A stretch of DNA of 64,000 nt from Neoceratodus forsteri (lineage: Eukaryota; Chordata; Ceratodontiformes; Ceratodontidae). The DNA lies in NCBI GenBank assembly GCA_016271365.2, contig CM057458.1:195954501-196018500 (forward strand). The letters are read 5' to 3'. This document shows, one piece after another, positions 13,401 through 22,169 of this stretch. How positions within the stretch are numbered: the first letter of the stretch is position 1; every line of letters starts with the position of its first letter. A program made the translations under genes and the position numbers. Under the pieces are notes generated by a model. That model searched no databases and was not told the origin of the DNA. It saw only the letters and a program-made list of their open reading frames with translations.

Positions 13401-16026
13401 TATCTGTACCTTAAAAAAAATTTAGTCAGGTGGAATCTAAAAAACTTTTTGTCATACTCACTCATTGAGAGGTATGGCATCATCTAAGGGTCCTTCCATA
13501 AATTCTTACTCGTAGTATGACATCAAAATGGCGTTACGGCTAAGGCAATTTTCCCAGAAGCAGTCTACTTCAGTGATGCAGCACACTTGTTCCTCCTCAC
13601 ATTGAGCTACTACAGGTGATGCCTCCTGGCAACAGATGCGTTCCATGGCCATGTCACTTTTAGTGCAGTTTCCACACCCACACCTGCAAAAGAAAAACGG
13701 AAACACTACAGTCAGTGGTGTGGTACAAGTACATGCGGCACTCAGTGTTGACACCAACATATACAATTCTTATTTACTGATATACGGAAAGTTAAGTCTG
13801 TGCCTTGTCGCATATGGAGGAGTGATGCCTGTATTGCACTGATAAATCATAGAAAAATGTGTGGTAAAATAAGTCACAAGTAACGTGCTGTTTGACATTA
13901 CAACTGCTGTTCTTTTATAAGCTATTTACATCATGTATGCATACCACCAGTGTTAACCACACTGTTTCTACATGTCTGGAATCAAAAGCAGTCACACACT
14001 TGTACGGTCACATGCATGGTGAATTGTGGGGCACCACATCACTACTTGCTGCCCACTTCCTCCTGCACTGACAATAGACCAACAAAAAGTGATGGATTTA
14101 ATCCTGGAGGGTGGGGAAGGCCACACAGGTGAGGAGAGCTACCTGCTACTAACTCCATGCACATGCAGGCTAAACCTAAACCCTGTGCTGTTCCTGAGCC
14201 TTGTTTGATGACATAACAGCATAGTGCCTGAACACTGGATCACGGCACACTTTTTTGGGGGGATTGATTACAATTTCCTACCAACATTATATGGACAATT
14301 AAGGATGGATAAGGGAGCCACCTGGGGTCTATCAACTCAGCCCGCCTGGATTTGGGTGAACAAAAGGTTACTGACATGTGGTATAACTACCAGTGACTCA
14401 TGACAGCAAGAGGCACATGGTGACGGTTGTGACACTTAAGCTGTGGCACCAGAAACATGTGCATGGACAAGTGGTGTTGTTGGCATGGTGGTGGCAGAGC
14501 AAATAGTCAGACTTGTACATTACTTCAGTGGATGACAGAATAAGTAAATCATAGTGTGGCACTGGATAATGCAAAACTACATTTCGGGACAGACTTTGAC
14601 ACTGGCACACACACAACACTGATTCACAAGACAGGTAGTATGGTCAGCTGACCAAAACTGAACCACTGCATTACATACTACAGGACACAGAGGGAGATGG
14701 TAAATGAGAAATTGGATTTAGGATGCAGTCCGCCTCATGTATCATTCATGGGAACAGTCATATTTCATTTATTACTTAGTGCATTGCAGAACAGATAGAT
14801 GGCAAGGTCTGTTAGCACAATACACAAAAATGTGAAACAGGGTGGATAATAAAGAAGGGCTGTCGTTAATGATTTTTTTACTGTTTTAGTAACAGGGTAA
14901 AGCACACTAGGCACAAATGTCTGTTTTAAAGGGGTGCACCGGATGGTGAAGTAACTTGATCACAGTCACACAGTATGCAAGCGGAGGTTGTGAGAATCAA
15001 ACCAAGGTATGGTTGCCTGGATGTACCAAGCTTGTTCACAGCTCATTACTTTAGCCTGTAGGCTATACTGCCATGCTGTAATGCTGAAACACATGGGATG
15101 ATGGACAAGTCCTCAGATGTGTGAAAACTTAAATGGAATGAAAAGTACTGCAAACAAATGCGCATGACAACAGGGAACAGTGATAACAGCTGTAGGATAT
15201 AATGGAAGGTGCTGTCAATTATCAAAGAAAAAAGGGATATATAGGGGGTATAATTTAGGAAGACATGAACTTGTAAATACAGAACAGAAAGCATGGTGCT
15301 GTGTCTGTCTGTGTGTTTGTGTGTGTGTGGGGGGTGATGGCTGTGCTGTGGTGTACAGGCAGAGGAATCGCTAGCATCTGGTGGGGAGGTGTGATGCCAT
15401 TGTAGGAAACACCGATAAGACCTCGCCTACCAAGACTTACCATGGGGAAAACCACACACTAACAGCAATAGGGAATGACAACTACAAAAAAAAAAAAAAA
15501 AATCCACTGCTCTCCCAGTAGGGCCTTACACTTTCAGCTGTGTGGTGAGAAGCATGAAGTGGAGTGAAAGGTATAAATGGGTTACAACAGCAGAACAGAG
15601 AAGCATACAGTTGATAACACAACAACAGTTATACAAAATGCTGAAAGATGAAACATCAGTGGGAGCATCAGCATTAGTAGGAGAACAGGCATTAAATGAG
15701 ATGGTACAGTAAATCGCAACATACACTCAATCAGCAGTGAACTCTTCCTTTACATTATGCCACAACACATCAGCAATCCGGGTAACTATATAGGTACTAT
15801 GGAATACCAGGTAAACATCTGAAGATACCCACCACTCACTAGCTGGCTGTGCAGTCCTGTCTCCCTCCACATCTTGTGACTGTTCTGTTTCCTCTTCGGA
15901 AGAATTTGCATAATCTCCAGTGATTTCTGTGGCTCTATTGCTCCTCAGTGGCTTGAACATATAAGGCTGGGCTACTAAGAGCAAGTCAAACTCCTCGCTC
16001 AAGTCAGGGATATCGCCCTTAGTCAT
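7289..16026 (-). CDS. P2X7 ballast-domain-like protein, complete three-exon gene (178 aa)
   Basis: Exons 16026-15833, 13683-13510 and 7457-7289 join in phase (phase 2 at both introns) with GT-AG borders and no stop. The product would be 178 residues. Residues 1-64 are acidic, include a P-Y-M-F-K-P motif, and have no hydrophobic segment. Residues 65-123 are cysteine-rich: E-W-C-G-C-G-N-C, then R-I-C-C-Q-E and V-C-C-I-T-E. The last 55 residues read V-A-Y-R-K-F-V, V-L-P-E-C-V and I-R-S-A-F-P. In order and spacing this matches the cytoplasmic ballast domain of P2X7, a zinc- and guanine-nucleotide-binding region in the mammalian receptor. No P2X transmembrane or ATP-binding part is encoded. Standalone relatives are numerous in fish; their role is unknown. 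The introns of 2.1 and 6.1 kb are filled with transposons, yet the coding frame is intact. Confidence 0.8.
7563..7765 (+). mobile_element. CORE-type SINE copy a
   Basis: The copy has a degenerate tRNA-like head, a B-box-like GGGTTTGATTC at about 7628-7638, and the core segment with CCACTTGCA and TGAGCAAATCACTTA. It aligns by eye with copies at 14880, 50868 and 62590. It lies in the large intron of the minus-strand gene. Confidence 0.65.
7766..8506. other. intronic stretch without recognised feature
   Basis: This is intron 2 of the minus-strand gene. Several overlapping ORFs on both strands show no family resemblance. A G-run at 8302-8315 is the only low-complexity tract. Confidence 0.5.
8521..9186 (-). 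mobile_element. GC-rich SINE-like retroposon, copy 1
   Basis: A T-rich tract (8519-8546) is the reverse strand of an A tail. The far end carries the reverse complement of the family start, CTGGACGCCACACCTCA, at about 9135-9151. Flanking repeats TCCTATTTTAATTT (8507-8520) and TCCTATTTTGATTT (9187-9200) differ at one of 14 bases and look like a target-site duplication. The body is GC-rich and non-coding. Confidence 0.6.
9460..10031 (+). mobile_element. GC-rich SINE-like retroposon, copy 2
   Basis: It begins near GTTGAGGCACTGGACGCC (9478-9495) and ends in an A-rich tail at 10016-10031. GTGAGGAGCT occurs on both sides (about 9448 and 10033), a likely target duplication. It shares the start and the TGACAGCTCTCCT-like hairpin region with the copies at 36.3, 25.7, 42.7 and 8.5 kb. 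Confidence 0.6.
10080..10920 (+). mobile_element. dead L1/Tx1-type LINE reverse transcriptase, first part
   Basis: Several frames together show reverse-transcriptase motifs in order: G-x-x-R-L-P-T-E-F-I-P near 10100; I-I-T-V-L-Q-K-Q-G-K-D at about 10210-10245; D-Y-K-I near 10295; N-A-E-K-A-F-N near 10475, where active L1 has Asp; and F-A-D-G at about 10755-10766, where active enzymes have F-A-D-D. A segment like L-A-G-Y-R-A-I-S follows. Frameshifts and both Asp losses mean no activity. The order matches L1 rather than CR1. The sequence resumes at 13150 after an interruption. Confidence 0.7.
10921..12029. other. interruption of the L1 relic, mostly unrecognised
   Basis: This stretch separates the two L1 pieces and contains G- and T-rich runs (10918-10990, 11843-11855) and no coding motif I can name. 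The ORF at 11575-11976 shows no family resemblance. Confidence 0.45.
12030..12720 (-). mobile_element. CR1-type LINE, 3' part of ORF2 and tail
   Basis: The minus-strand ORF 12717-12112 (201 codons) encodes the conserved carboxyl part of CR1 ORF2: A-S-R-M-L-G, L-Y-R-S-L-V-W-S-H-L-E-Y-C, V-Q-H-R-V-T-K-M-I, Y-E-E-H-L-K-A-L-N, and L-E-T-R-R-E-R-G-D-V-I. The copy ends near 12030 with the repeated TTCTATA-like terminus typical of the CR1 copies in this window (compare 41160-41170). It is 5'-truncated and lies within the broken L1. Confidence 0.85.
13150..13345 (+). mobile_element. dead L1-type reverse transcriptase, second part
   Basis: The reading K-Y-L-G-I-K-I-P with I-N-Q-L, then L-L-G-R further on, matches the region of L1 ORF2 after the reverse-transcriptase palm. 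It continues the relic that breaks off near 10920. Stops and frameshifts are present. Confidence 0.55.
13510..13683 (-). CDS. exon 2 of the ballast-domain-like gene
   Basis: The acceptor TTTTGCAG ends at 13684 and the donor GTAAGA starts at 13509. The 174 bases are one base, 57 codons and two bases. They encode C-G-C-G-N-C, R-I-C-C-Q-E, V-C-C-I-T-E and C-L-S-R-N-A. The cysteine pattern is the main evidence for the P2X7 ballast-like assignment. Confidence 0.8.
13684..14879. other. intron 1 of the ballast-domain-like gene, 5' portion, nothing recognised
   Basis: No repeat family or exon could be supported here. The ORF at 14398-14619 (minus) lacks any known motif. Confidence 0.45.
14880..15075 (-). 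mobile_element. CORE-type SINE copy b
   Basis: The reverse strand reads a tRNA-like head with TACATCCAGGCAACC and TTGGTTTGATTCTCAC (B-box-like), followed by CCGCTTGCATACTGTGTGAC and GATCAAGTTACTTCA. The order matches the copy at 7563. Confidence 0.65.
15303..15332. repeat. GT-rich simple repeat
   Basis: A short TGTGTGTTTGTGTGTGTGTGGGG tract, with no coding meaning. Confidence 0.7.
15484..15502 (+). repeat. poly(A) tract, probable retroposon tail
   Basis: About 18 adenines follow a segment (from about 15360) ending in GGGAATGACAACTAC. It looks like the 3' end of a LINE or SINE, but I could not name the family or find a target duplication. Confidence 0.4.
15833..16026 (-). CDS. exon 1 of the ballast-domain-like gene
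   Basis: The ATG is at 16026-16024 and the donor is GTGGGT from 15832. The 64 codons plus two bases are acidic and encode L-S-E-E-F-D-L-L-L-V-A-Q-P-Y-M-F-K-P near the start and E-E-E-T-E-Q later. The last two bases (TG) pair with the G at 13683 to make the Trp that precedes C-G-C-G. This ATG is the first in the open frame, and promoter-like motifs lie just upstream. Confidence 0.72.
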
Positions 16027-16036
16027 GCTGGTATTG

Positions 16037-16080
16037 CCAATAGTCTCGTTACAATGACGTCATCAGTACCTGATGCGCAT
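16037..16080 (-). promoter_or_regulatory. compact promoter-like motifs: CCAAT box, CRE, NRF1-like site
   Basis: Reading from the start codon outward, CCAAT (16037-16041, seen as ATTGG on the gene's strand), a perfect CRE palindrome TGACGTCA (16055-16062) and ATGCGCAT (16073-16080) lie within 55 bases of the ATG. CpG dinucleotides also cluster nearby (16059-16092). The set is typical of a TATA-less, broadly active vertebrate promoter. The short distance to the ATG implies either a very short leader or a distal start site. Confidence 0.45.
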
Positions 16081-16289
16081 ACGAGAGTCGCGCAACGTTG
16101 GAAAACTAGTAAACAAGGATGTGTACACAGGGAGCAAAACAACAATTTTTTTAAACATCACTAACACAGAAACATGACTGGATTCAAAGATTTGAAGTCC
16201 CCCTATGCCATTCCATGACAACAGACTACAGTGTGATCGCTTAGGGTAAGTGAAATATTGAACAAAAAATAAGGGCTGTTTATTTGTCC

Positions 16290-16585
16290 TTTAAGCTTTT
16301 CAGCTCCTTTTCCAGGATGGGAAATATCCGCTTCTCTCTCATCTTGCCTTTTGGCCTTTGGTGGGAAAGAACTGGAAGGTGGGCGTAGGGGACTGCCTCT
16401 TTATACTGACATTGCATGATGTTGGTCACCTGACGTGGGGGCGGTCCCCCGCCAGAGACTGCCAGCTAGAATTTTTTCTGTGGGGTCCTGACGCCTGCTG
16501 GCATTGGTCCTATATGTAATTACCTACTGCAAGAGCCTCTCTCGAAGATCTACTGTTACGGTAAGTTCTTGCATAACTGTACTTT
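16290..16585 (+). mobile_element. possible solo DIRS-like terminal sequence
   Basis: The segment ends in CTACTGTTACGGTAAGTTCT, which resembles the right terminus of the DIRS element in this window (CTCCTGTTACAGGTGAGTAA at 25364-25383). A GC-rich stretch with CACCTGACGTGGGGGCGG precedes it, recalling the terminal repeat there. It abuts the outer end of the Penelope inverted repeat. The resemblance is short, so the call is tentative. Confidence 0.3.
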
Positions 16586-17575
16586 CTATGTTATGTGTCT
16601 TCCCCTCAAGCCTGCAAATATATATAGTTCCCTTATAGTTTAAAATATAATGTTGTTTTAAATTCCAAAAAATTACCCCCTTCATTTTATATTAGGATCA
16701 CCTTTGTAATCTCCATTTGTGTTTCTTTTCAGCTCTCTACAGCTTTGTTTTTTTTCATAAAGCATGTGGGACAAGGGAAAAAAGTAATTTCCGTGTTTTG
16801 TTTACTATTTTCTTTCCTGATTCAATTTTGCATCCCTTTATAAATAAATGAAGCTTTCCGAGTACTTGGCAGAGTTTTGAAATAGTCCTGGATCATTAAC
16901 ACTTAACTATATAAAACTTCTTCGCCTTGGTACAAACGTCACAGAGCTGCTGCCATTAGTGCAAACACCACTCTCTGCGAGGAGACTGCTGCTTCTTTAG
17001 TGCAGCTGAAAGGGGCTGAGCCGCGGGTTTACACGCTCATGGATGAGCGTGCTGATGTCATGAGTGACGTTCCCCATGGCTCAGTCCATATGGAAACTAC
17101 ATTATGTGCCCAAAGAGGCTGGCTGACAGATCAGCCTATGTAGTCCCCCTTCCATTATACAGTATTTGTTTGTATGGTGTGATGCACCCAAACTTCAAAA
17201 AGTTTGTCTTTCTGTATTACAGAGTTTCTTAAGGTGTTCTATTATGCTCAGATGAGGTGTTCCTCTGGTAAACACATTGAATATGGGAACAGGGATAAAA
17301 ATCTAATTACTTTCTGGGTTCTTAATTCAAGTATTATGCATCATTTTTAAGTTACAGAGGTACTCTTTTTGAACAATAGGAGTTTAGAGTGCTGATTATT
17401 TAGGATGATAATTTATTTTATTATCTATTATTGTAGTTAGAGGTTGTGTTGGGGTAAAACAGTGCCTAGGTGAAATGTTTAAAAACAGGAACAGAGGGAG
17501 AAATCTGAATGCCTTCTATATTATGTACCAATTTTAAGCTACAGCAGTACTCTTTTTATAAACAGTAGGGGTGGG
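16586..17575. repeat. left inverted terminal repeat of the Penelope-like element
   Basis: Reverse complement matches 27030-28011 over most of its length, for example GGCTTGAGGGGAAGACACAT at the outer end and TAGAGGTTGTGTTGGGGTAA at 17438-17457. Small indels are frequent. The inner part contains a shorter tandem structure. Confidence 0.85.
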
Positions 17576-17577
17576 AC

Positions 17578-19588
17578 CAGAGCTAAGTGCTCCTTTGACT
17601 TTATGCTTTTATTAAGCAAAGCATTAACAAATAAACATAAAAAGGTCCTAGAAGAAATCTGAAAAATAGAAGAAATTAAAGAAGCAGCCTTTACTAAACA
17701 AATTAAATCTTTATTGACCAAAATTGAAAAGTCCTTACACGAGTAAGACAACCATTTAAAAGGAATTAAACTACACAAGTTTAAGAGAGACATTGTAGAC
17801 TATAAAGAAAGTAAAGTCTGTAGTTGGAAAAAAATCTGAGTTTCAGACACCATATTTTGATTTAGATGACTCAGATATATCAAATCCCACCTCAGAGTTG
17901 GACAATTATAAGACAAGCAATAGATACAGGAAATCGAGATTTTGAACACGATACCCAAGAAGAAACAGAAGATTCAATAGATCTACCACATCTAGATCCC
18001 AGTACAGAAAGCAGAGTCCTTATAGAAATCAATACAGAGGGACAAACAACTATTATGACCCTTGCTATGAAGATCCCTATTACTATCAGAACAGATCTCC
18101 TGATTCTAGAGAAGAAAGACATTTTTTAGGATGAACAGAGCAAGCCAGCAGCTCAGGGATAAACACCAAAAAAGAACAAGGCGCAGAAGGAAGAGAAAAA
18201 GGTGGCCCCCACCAAAACACACAAAACCAGATCCAGAACACATCAGAATTAACCGTATACAATTTATTAGACAGGGAGCTGACAGATGAAGAAATATCAG
18301 TATTAAATCTAGGCCTCAGTTTTGGGTTAACAGAAAAACTTATCTCATTTGAATTAAAAATTGATCTCGAAAAATTCTACGGGAAATTAAGACTTAGGAA
18401 CTTTTTGGGTAAACAAGAAGAACAGTTTATCACAACAAAAGAAACAGAAGAGAAATATGCACTGAAACAAGCTTTAGAGATGAAATCCACATTTGATCCC
18501 ATAGGAAATACACCACCAAATATTACAGCTTTCATGGAAAAAGTAGATAGAGAAATGGATGGAATAGTAAAAAAAAAAAAAGTGAACTCCAAAATCCTAA
18601 ATTCAATCTTACAAGAAAACAGACCATTCTAACTAATTTAGAACAAAATAAAAGCACAGTAATTAAACCTTCAGATAAAGGAGGAGGAATAGTTGTACTG
18701 AAACATGAAAATTGTGTCAGAATATGTAAAACTATTGAGTGATACCATAACGTATCAACAAGTTCCCAGAATTCCTTTTGACAATTTAAAGCAAGAAATA
18801 AGAGAAATCCTCATAGAGGCCCTAGATCGTAAACAGATACCAGAATGGTTGATCACTGAACTGACAAATCAACATCTTCAAATTCCACTTTTCTGTTGCC
18901 TTCCTAAACTACATAAAGACCAAGAAAATCCACCAGGAAGACCAGTTATTTCAGGAATACATTCTATAACTGAATCATTGTCCAAATATGTGGATTATTA
19001 TATTAAGGATTTGATACCAACAACACCATCCTTCATAAAAGACTCAAAACACTTCATACAGTTGCTTGAGGAATTCAGTAATATCTACAATGAAAATGCA
19101 GAGATAATTTTAGTCACCTGTGATGTAAAAAATCTGTGTACAAGTATCTCACGTGAAGAAGGATTAAGATCATTAGAATATTTTTTGTGCACAAGAACCG
19201 AAAATCAGCCTAATAACTTATTTTGAAGCTTACAGAATTTGTTTTGCAAAACAATTACTTTAAATTTGAAAATAACTCACATATTCAGATAAAAGGAACT
19301 GCTATGGGTGCTACCTTAGCACCATTGTATGCAAATCTGGCCATGGCAGCCTTTGAAAAACACTACATTCACAACATAAATAATATATACAGTGAATCAA
19401 TCAAAATGTACAAACGCTTCATTGACAACATTTTTATTGTATGGGCCAATACAGAAGAAAAGTTGATGGAATTCAAAGATTATCTGAATTCATGTACTAC
19501 ATTCCTGAGCTTTACTCTAGAACATAACAACAAAGAAATTTCCTTTCTGGATCTGAAAATAATTTGGGAGAACCATAGACTAATTACA
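17578..19588 (+). pseudogene. Penelope-like reverse transcriptase, N-terminal portion, several frameshifts
   Basis: Different frames together give a lysine-rich N-terminal region with F-K-R-D-I-V-D-Y (about 17790), L-T-D-E-E-I-S-V-L-N-L-G-L-S-F (about 18280-18325), N-T-P-P-N-I-T-A-F (about 18508), K-P-S-D-K-G-G-G-I-V-V-L (about 18667-18702), L-P-K-L-H-K-D then G-R-P-V-I-S-G-I (about 18900-18960), C-D-V-K-N-L-C-T-S-I (about 19120-19150), and A-M-G-A-T-L-A-P-L-Y-A-N-L (about 19301-19340). Motif C reads F-I-D-N at 19418-19429 where active enzymes have two Asp. The order is diagnostic for Penelope-like elements, which combine this RT with a GIY-YIG nuclease. The frame is lost at least three times before the DIRS insertion. 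Confidence 0.75.
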
Positions 19589-19735
19589 GTTCTAGGGACA
19601 TGGATATGTTGTTCATCCACACTTATTGGCAGGTATCCTTGCCGCTTTAAATCTTGCCGGAAGGTCTTCAAGCTTGCTCCTCCCACCCACCCGGGTGGTA
19701 TAACTCTCGGCTCCGCCCCATGACGCCAGATCTTC
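19589..19735. repeat. left inverted terminal repeat of the DIRS element
   Basis: Reverse complement matches 25215-25350, including ATCTTGCCGGAAGGTCTTCA and CACCCGGGTGGTATAACTCT. The outermost part, with ATGGATATGTTGTTCATCC, is also repeated in inverted form in the internal complementary region. Confidence 0.9.
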
Positions 19736-19939
19736 CTTACTGCTTGGAAGCTCAGGTTCCCTCCTTAACGCTCTGCGTTTGAGACTGATTCCTATTTCTC
19801 CGGTGCGGATTTAAAATAAATTTGCGAAAAGATTTCAGTCTTCTATCCCAGCGGCTCACGATGGACAATCGACTCGGTTGGAGATGCCCATGCGGGCAGA
19901 AGATGTCTCGGACGGATCCACACTCCCGTGGTCTACTGC

Positions 19940-22165
19940 TTAGGCCTTGAGCACGACCCGCGGGCTGCGACCTGTGCTCATCTTTCTCGGCCTACGTCCA
20001 CCGAGAACCCGTGCTGCCCGATTGCAACTGGGCGCGTCCGAGCGTTTCCCTCCGGTGAAGTCAGAGGCCGGTTGGCGGTGTCGCGGCGGCGTGGCGGATC
20101 AGCCTAAGGCGGATGGTCGCCCTCAAGAGGAGGCGGCGCGGGCCGTGATCTTCCTCGGCCGCGGCATTTATCCAGCTCTCTCTGGGTTCTTCCTACGGCT
20201 TCTTTTAAGGAGCTTTGTCTGTCCCTCTCCACTAAGGAGAAGGGCCTGCGTCAACTGGACCTTATTCTCGGTCCAAAAAGAGGGACAGGGTAGAATCCCC
20301 TCCGTCGGCCCGCTCTTGGGAGGCGGAAGGTCCCTCCGGGCCTCGGCCGTCAACCCGATCGACCCTCGGCTTTGCCACTGGCCTCACGGTGTCCCCGTCA
20401 GGTCAGTTGACCGAGACTCCCACCGATGAAGTCGAGATTTTTCTCGACCCATTGGACGGGCTGTCGCCTTTAGCAGCCGAGATTCCCCTCTCCCCGGTTC
20501 CCTGGGAGGAGTTGAGGATCCCGTAGGCTCGCCTGTGCCTCCGGTTCCGGAGCCCTCGGATGGACCATCCGAGCCGAAGGGAGTGCCGGTTCCGGCCGAC
20601 ACCTCCCCGCACCGACCTCGGAAATTCCGGGACTCTCGGTCTCGGTCTCAGACCTCTTCGCGGTCCAGCCGATCCCACCGTCATAGGCGGTCTCGGTCTC
20701 GGCACATGATGGCCGTCGCCGCTTCGTCCTCGTCTCTCCTCCCGGATGAGGCTCCGCGTAAATTCGTCGGCGTGCGAGGACCTTATGTTGCAACAGCTCC
20801 TCCTGGCGGGAGTAAGCTGGCCCGTCGTCTTCCCGGCCCATTGAAGTCAACTGTCACCGGGCGGCCGACACACCCTCACTTATCCGAGGAGCCTATACCC
20901 AGGCCGGTTGTTCGGCCAAAACCAGCTGCTCCACCGATTCCGGTGGAACCTCCGCCTCCACAGCCACCAATTGGGGCTCCGACCAAGGATTCTCGGTCGG
21001 CTAAGGGTCTTCCCCATCGGCTGTCAGTTACCCTCACTCCCGACCGACCTCGGCAGGTGAAGGGTGGCTCAGGCCAGAGGCAGCTCTTCGAGGACTCTTC
21101 CGAGTCCGAAGATGATTCCTCCTTTTTCTCCAAGCGACTGGACTTGGAGTCTTCAGGAGGTCAGTCAATGGACGATAGCCCGTCGTCCTTCCTAGGACTG
21201 CTTCGGCTCATCTCGGAGTCCACCAGGATGGAGCTCGAACCCGTTTCCAAACGGGCCAGGTATCCCCTCACGGAGATTCTGGACCGAGGGGATTCTCCGA
21301 CGGAGGCCTTTCCGGTGGCCGAGGCCATAGTGGGTCGGCACTGGAGCTTTGGCAGCGCCCTGCTTCCTGCCCTGCGCCTTGACCAGGATGGCCAGGAAGT
21401 ATGCGTCCCTACGGTTCCTTGTCCGGTTTTGAACACCCTCTGCTGAGGGTTGGTTACCGACAGCGTTTCGCGCGCCCGGCAGCGCCAGGGATGTGGACAA
21501 ACCTCTGACAAGGGTCCAAGAATGGACTATGTCGGTGAAAGTCTACGCTCGTCTCTCTCGGCCTCCGTCAGGCCAGTTCGGCCGTCCTCATGGCATATTT
21601 TCTCATGCCCTGTTGGGCTCCTGGATGAGGTCATCCTCATCTTCCGCCCGATCTGCAGACTACGGTTAAGCAGGTGCGGGACCAGGGCAGAGCAGTGGCC
21701 AAACAGCAGCTCCAGACTGCTTTGGATATGGGGACTCATGTGCCAGATCGGTGGCGGCCACAGTGGCTATCGTCGTGAGGGCTTGGCTGAGGATATCCAC
21801 CTTTACTTCGGATACCCAGCACAAGTTGGCGGATGTTCCCTTTTTAGGGACTGACCTCTTCGGCCCTGGGGTGGAAGGTCACCTGCAGAGGATCGAGAAG
21901 TCCAATGCTACCTTGGACTCGGTCTCTTCCGCTCAGAAGGACAAAGGCCGCAAACCACAGCCTAAGCCCTTTGGTCCTTCTGTGTGCTGACCTTGACCCA
22001 GCACCCGTCAGGGCCAGCAGGCTCGCCTTGGCATCCCAAACCCAAGCCGCCGGCTTCCTCTAACAGGAGGCAGGGAGGAAAGGCCCAGGAGGTCCCTCGG
22101 CAGTTCCTCCTCCAAGCCTGCCCAGTGGCGGGCTGGGGGGTGTCGCCCCCATTCCCGTCCACCTT
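19940..22165 (+). CDS. DIRS gag-like region, frameshifted
   Basis: The longest open piece is 20535-21446 (303 codons). Its N-terminal part has an Arg/Ser-rich segment (S-R-S-R-S-Q-T-S-S-R-S-S-R-S-H-R) and then a proline-rich one, followed by an acidic serine stretch, as in DIRS ORF1 products. Other frames on both sides continue the same character to about 22165. ORF1 of DIRS elements is thought to be gag-like; no enzymatic motif is visible. The frame changes near 21446 and 21850 suggest two or more indels. Antisense ORFs here are shadows of the high GC content. Confidence 0.55.
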
Positions 22166-22169
22166 ACCC

